In this document: positions 61,931-64,000 of the stretch, piece by piece | Position numbering within the stretch: position 1 is the stretch's first letter | How the letters are laid out: every line of letters starts with the position of its first letter | Source: Thalassospira sp. | Lineage (GTDB): Bacteria > Pseudomonadota > Alphaproteobacteria > Rhodospirillales > Thalassospiraceae | NCBI RefSeq assembly: GCF_030690045.1 | Contig: NZ_JAUYHK010000001.1 | Location: forward strand, 91,949 to 155,948 | Length of the DNA: 64,000 nt | Direction of reading: 5' to 3' | Notes under the pieces: generated by a model | Seen by the model: the letters and a program-made list of their open reading frames with translations, nothing else | The model's database searches: none | Told to the model about the DNA's origin: nothing | Program-made: the position numbers and the translations under genes

Positions 61931-63232
61931 ATGAAACGGACTTTTATCGCCGGAACCGTCCTTGCGGCGGGCCTGCTGACCTGTCAGATCGCCAGTGCGG
62001 CTGACGTCAAAATGTATGACACCACCAGTGCGATCAACAATCTGTCAACCGTTCTGGTCGATGGTGGCAAGGCCCGCGACCTGACGGTCGGGATCGGATC
62101 GGCGGCCTATCGCCGCCCCGGCGACCCGGCCAATATGTTTTATACCGTTTCGGACCGCGGCCCCAATTTTGTGTGCGGCGATGTCGAAACCGTTCTGGGC
62201 GTTTCTGCCGATGCGATTTGTCAGGGCCGCAAGGTCCGTATCTATCCGACCCCGGATTACAGCCCGTCAATCTATACCGTCTTTCTGAATGACGATGGCA
62301 GCTTTGACATCAAGGACGTGATCACGCTGAAAGACACAAATGGCGTGCCCCTGACCGGCCTGACCAACAAGCTGAGCCTTGCCAGCACCGAAACGCCGGT
62401 CGATCTCAATGGTCATGAGCTGGAAAAATCCGTTTCCTCGATCGACGCCGAAGGCATTATTCGCCTTGCCGACGGCACCTATTGGATTGGCGAGGAAAAT
62501 GCGCCTTCCATCCTGCATGTCGGGGCTGATGGCACGGTTCTGGAACGCATCGTTCCGGCCGGATCGGAAAAGGATTTTGAGGGTGCCGCCTATAAGGTTT
62601 CCGGCGGTCTTCCGGCCATTCTGGTCACCCGTCAGAACAATCGCGGCATTGAATCGATGGCGGTTTCGCCCGATGAAAGCAAACTGTATTTCATGATGCA
62701 GAACCCGCTGGCAAACCCGGATGCCGATGCCTTCAAGGCCGCAAAAAACACCCGGATTTTTGTGTTTGACCGGGTTAATCGCAAATTGACCGGCGAATAT
62801 GTCTATCAGCTTGATGATCCGCAAAGCTTCCGCAACGATCCCTCGAAAAAACAGAGCGCCCCGCGCATTTCCGAGATGATGGCCCTTGGCGATGACCGTC
62901 TTCTGGTTCTTGAACGTACCGATGCCACCACCAAATTGCACGAAATCAGCCTTGCCGGGGCAACCAATATCCTTGCCACCCGCTGGGACGATATGGCCAC
63001 CCGCCCGTCGCTGGAACAGGAAAATGACCTGTCGAAACCTGATATCATCGCCACCGCCAAAACCCTGCGTTTTGACAGTGCCGATTACCCGATGGCCCCG
63101 ACGAAAATCGAAGGCCTCGCCATCATGGGTGACGGCAAACTGGCCATGATCAACGATAATGATTTTGGCATCACCGGTGAAATCACCCGGGTGATGGTGG
63201 TTGACGGGCTGGTACAGGCCGACAAATACTGA
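61931..63232 (+). CDS. Secreted phytase-like esterase (PF13449 type)
   Basis: 433 aa with a signal peptide (MKRTFIAGTVLAAGLLTCQIASA). It is a beta-propeller protein of the 'esterase-like activity of phytase' family: FYTVSDRGPNFVCGD, DAEGIIRLADGTYWIGEENAPSILHVGADGTVLERIVPAG, RGIESMAVSPDESKLYFMMQNPL and KIEGLAIMGDGKLAMINDNDFGITG are its blade motifs. Family knowledge points to phosphoester or related hydrolysis outside the cell, useful in phosphate acquisition. No pho-type gene is adjacent. It has its own upstream terminator boundary; a GGAATTTCC stretch precedes the ATG. Confidence 0.9.
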   Translation: MKRTFIAGTVLAAGLLTCQIASAADVKMYDTTSAINNLSTVLVDGGKARDLTVGIGSAAYRRPGDPANMFYTVSDRGPNFVCGDVETVLGVSADAICQGRKVRIYPTPDYSPSIYTVFLNDDGSFDIKDVITLKDTNGVPLTGLTNKLSLASTETPVDLNGHELEKSVSSIDAEGIIRLADGTYWIGEENAPSILHVGADGTVLERIVPAGSEKDFEGAAYKVSGGLPAILVTRQNNRGIESMAVSPDESKLYFMMQNPLANPDADAFKAAKNTRIFVFDRVNRKLTGEYVYQLDDPQSFRNDPSKKQSAPRISEMMALGDDRLLVLERTDATTKLHEISLAGATNILATRWDDMATRPSLEQENDLSKPDIIATAKTLRFDSADYPMAPTKIEGLAIMGDGKLAMINDNDFGITGEITRVMVVDGLVQADKY

Positions 63233-63388
63233 GTACCGTTTTACGGTAACATTCCGGCACGGCACGACAGGATGCAGATTTGTTTTCTGCATCCTGTTGC
63301 CATCATCAAGCCATTGGTTTTTCAGCATTTTCGATCAGACGACAGCACATATCCAAAGTTTTTTCAGATTTTTTGAAAAAAGTTCTTG

Positions 63389-63479
63389 ATTTGTTCTTTT
63401 CGCTGTGGCATAACAGAAAAGTCAAGGGGATAAATCCGCCCGGACCGAAACCCGCAAGGCATAAGCCTTGCGGGTTTTT
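63389..63479 (+). ncRNA. Candidate short transcript ending in an orphan terminator
   Basis: A perfect 13-bp hairpin (AAACCCGCAAGGC and its complement, loop ATAA, 63448-63477) with a T-tail lies 215 bases past the last gene. A plausible promoter precedes it (TTGATT and CATAAC, 17 bases apart, about 63387-63415). If used, it would give an RNA of about 60 bases. The hairpin could instead be the terminator of the esterase transcript. Confidence 0.3.
63448..63479 (+). terminator. Strong Rho-independent terminator
   Basis: AAACCCGCAAGGC pairs perfectly with GCCTTGCGGGTTT across an ATAA loop, followed by T-rich sequence. It marks the end of a plus-strand transcript. Confidence 0.9.
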
Positions 63480-63504
63480 GCGTTTGGGCCAGAGGAAAGA
63501 GGCG

Positions 63505-63609
63505 ATGATGATGCAGCGTTACAGAGACAGACAAGGCGGCGGGCGACCCCGCAAGAGGATGACCGGCGGGTGGAAAAGCCATTACGGTGGCACTTCGCGG
63601 GTCCGCTAA
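63505..63609 (+). CDS. Possible 34-residue basic peptide
   Basis: A short frame starting with three ATG codons, preceded by AGAGGAAAGAGG, one of the best ribosome-binding sites in the window. The predicted peptide is Arg- and Gly-rich (RYRDRQGGGRPRKRM...WKSHYGG) with no family match that I recognise. It lies just past a strong terminator. Nucleic-acid binding would fit the charge, but that is speculation. It could be a chance frame. Confidence 0.35.
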   Translation: MMMQRYRDRQGGGRPRKRMTGGWKSHYGGTSRVR

Positions 63610-64000
63610 CCCGGCCATTTGTCAGGACGCCCGAATTGCGTCTTGTCGGTGGCGCGTCCTGCCCGGATCGGGGCGGGAGCTATCCGGCCATGCCGGGGGT
63701 GGCAGGAGCGGGGGACGGGTCCGTTGGTGAGGCTGACGGATGCCCAAGGTGCGCATTGTGGCTGGCCGTGCCTGCCGGGATCGTGGCGGGAGCTGTCCGG
63801 CCTTGCCGGGGGTGTTGGCACGGCGGGCAGAAGCCCGAAGTGTGTCCGGTTCCCGTCGAGGTGACGGGAAAGCCGTCTTGCGGCGGGGCCGGTTGATGCG
63901 GGGCGAAGGCCCGACGACGGAAGGAAGACCCAAGCCTGCATTTTCGGATGCGGCGGGTGAGGCAGACGGGGGTATGGGCGCCATATCAAGTACCCCTGAT
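63610..64000. other. GC-rich tract with imperfect direct repeat, no supported gene
   Basis: About 390 bases much richer in G and C than the neighbours. A ~40-base unit occurs at 63662-63701 and again at 63775-63814 (shared core GGCGGGAGCT.TCCGGCC.TGCCGGGGGT). Open frames on both strands have poor amino acid composition (excess P, R, G) and no ribosome-binding sites, so I do not call a gene. The window ends here. Confidence 0.5.

Noticed and set aside
63622..63984. 120-codon Pro/Arg-rich frame on the minus strand
   Set aside because: Composition is typical of non-coding GC-rich DNA, overlapping frames occur on both strands, and no start signal is seen.
63610..64000. RNase P RNA or tmRNA hidden in the GC-rich tract
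   Set aside because: I looked for conserved RNase P blocks (such as GAGGAAAGTCCGGGC) and a tRNA-like end and found neither.

Overview
The window looks like a chromosomal segment of a marine-type alphaproteobacterium. Rhodospirillales, and Thalassospira in particular, is my best guess from overall gene style; I could not run a database search. The supporting signs are the split b/b' ATP synthase subunits in a stand-alone F0 operon, a CcrM-type GANTC methylase with a CtrA-like box upstream, the CobS/CobT chelatase pair next to a J-domain protein and BolA, and DUF2889, DUF1285 and DUF6111 genes. Coding density is high, base composition is moderately GC-rich, and there is no insertion sequence, prophage, CRISPR array or rRNA. 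Most of the window is core genome; the last ~770 bases are the least explained part.

Layout. 1-2.3 kb: tail of a lytic transglycosylase with a SPOR domain, tRNA-Leu(CAA), a DedA/YqaA membrane protein and DsbB. 2.3-5.7 kb: an iron-acquisition unit, an AraC regulator and a TonB-dependent siderophore receptor, behind a Fur-box-like promoter. 5.7-9.9 kb: HNH nuclease, ribosomal protein L28, a small membrane protein, a divergent SDR/LysR pair and GluQRS. 9.9-14.2 kb: CobT, CobS, J-domain protein and BolA. 14.4-17.5 kb: a periplasmic PQQ-type sugar dehydrogenase with a di-heme cytochrome c, facing an unusual solute-binding/sensor fusion. 17.6-22 kb: DUF2889, CBS protein, CNNM/CorC protein, AroB and AroK. 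22.2-27.7 kb: a 45-residue membrane protein, a 650-residue exported protein, XerD, an EAL-CBS-GGDEF protein and a small protein of unknown function.

27.7-31.2 kb is a leftward RNA and coenzyme-housekeeping operon (DUF1285, CoA Nudix hydrolase, DUF6111, CCA transferase, SGNH esterase). Facing away from it, 31.3-38.1 kb holds a tightly overlapped MoxR / DUF58 / BatA-DUF4159 / VWA-like membrane operon of unknown physiological role. 38.1-41 kb: LysR, glutathionyl-hydroquinone reductase and a small solute-binding protein. 41-43.6 kb: the F0 operon atpI-atpB-atpE-b'-b with a near-consensus promoter. 44-53.1 kb: a methyltransferase, SMC, DsbA-like protein and DciA-like protein, then MutY, a second small protein and CcrM. 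53.2-54.8 kb: ArsH and a methyltransferase.

55.1-61.8 kb is a nucleobase/nucleoside uptake and salvage operon: BMP-type binding lipoprotein-like protein, double ABC ATPase, two permeases, a CodA-like cytosine deaminase with a substituted active-site residue, and an FMN split-barrel protein. 61.9-63.2 kb is a secreted phytase-like esterase. After it come an orphan terminator, a possible 34-residue basic peptide gene and a GC-rich tract with an imperfect direct repeat.

The candidates for something little described are the MoxR operon, two unlinked small proteins sharing a C-terminal R-G-x-x-V/I-D-I-x-A tail, the regulatory layout upstream of ccrM, and the 63.4-64 kb tract.
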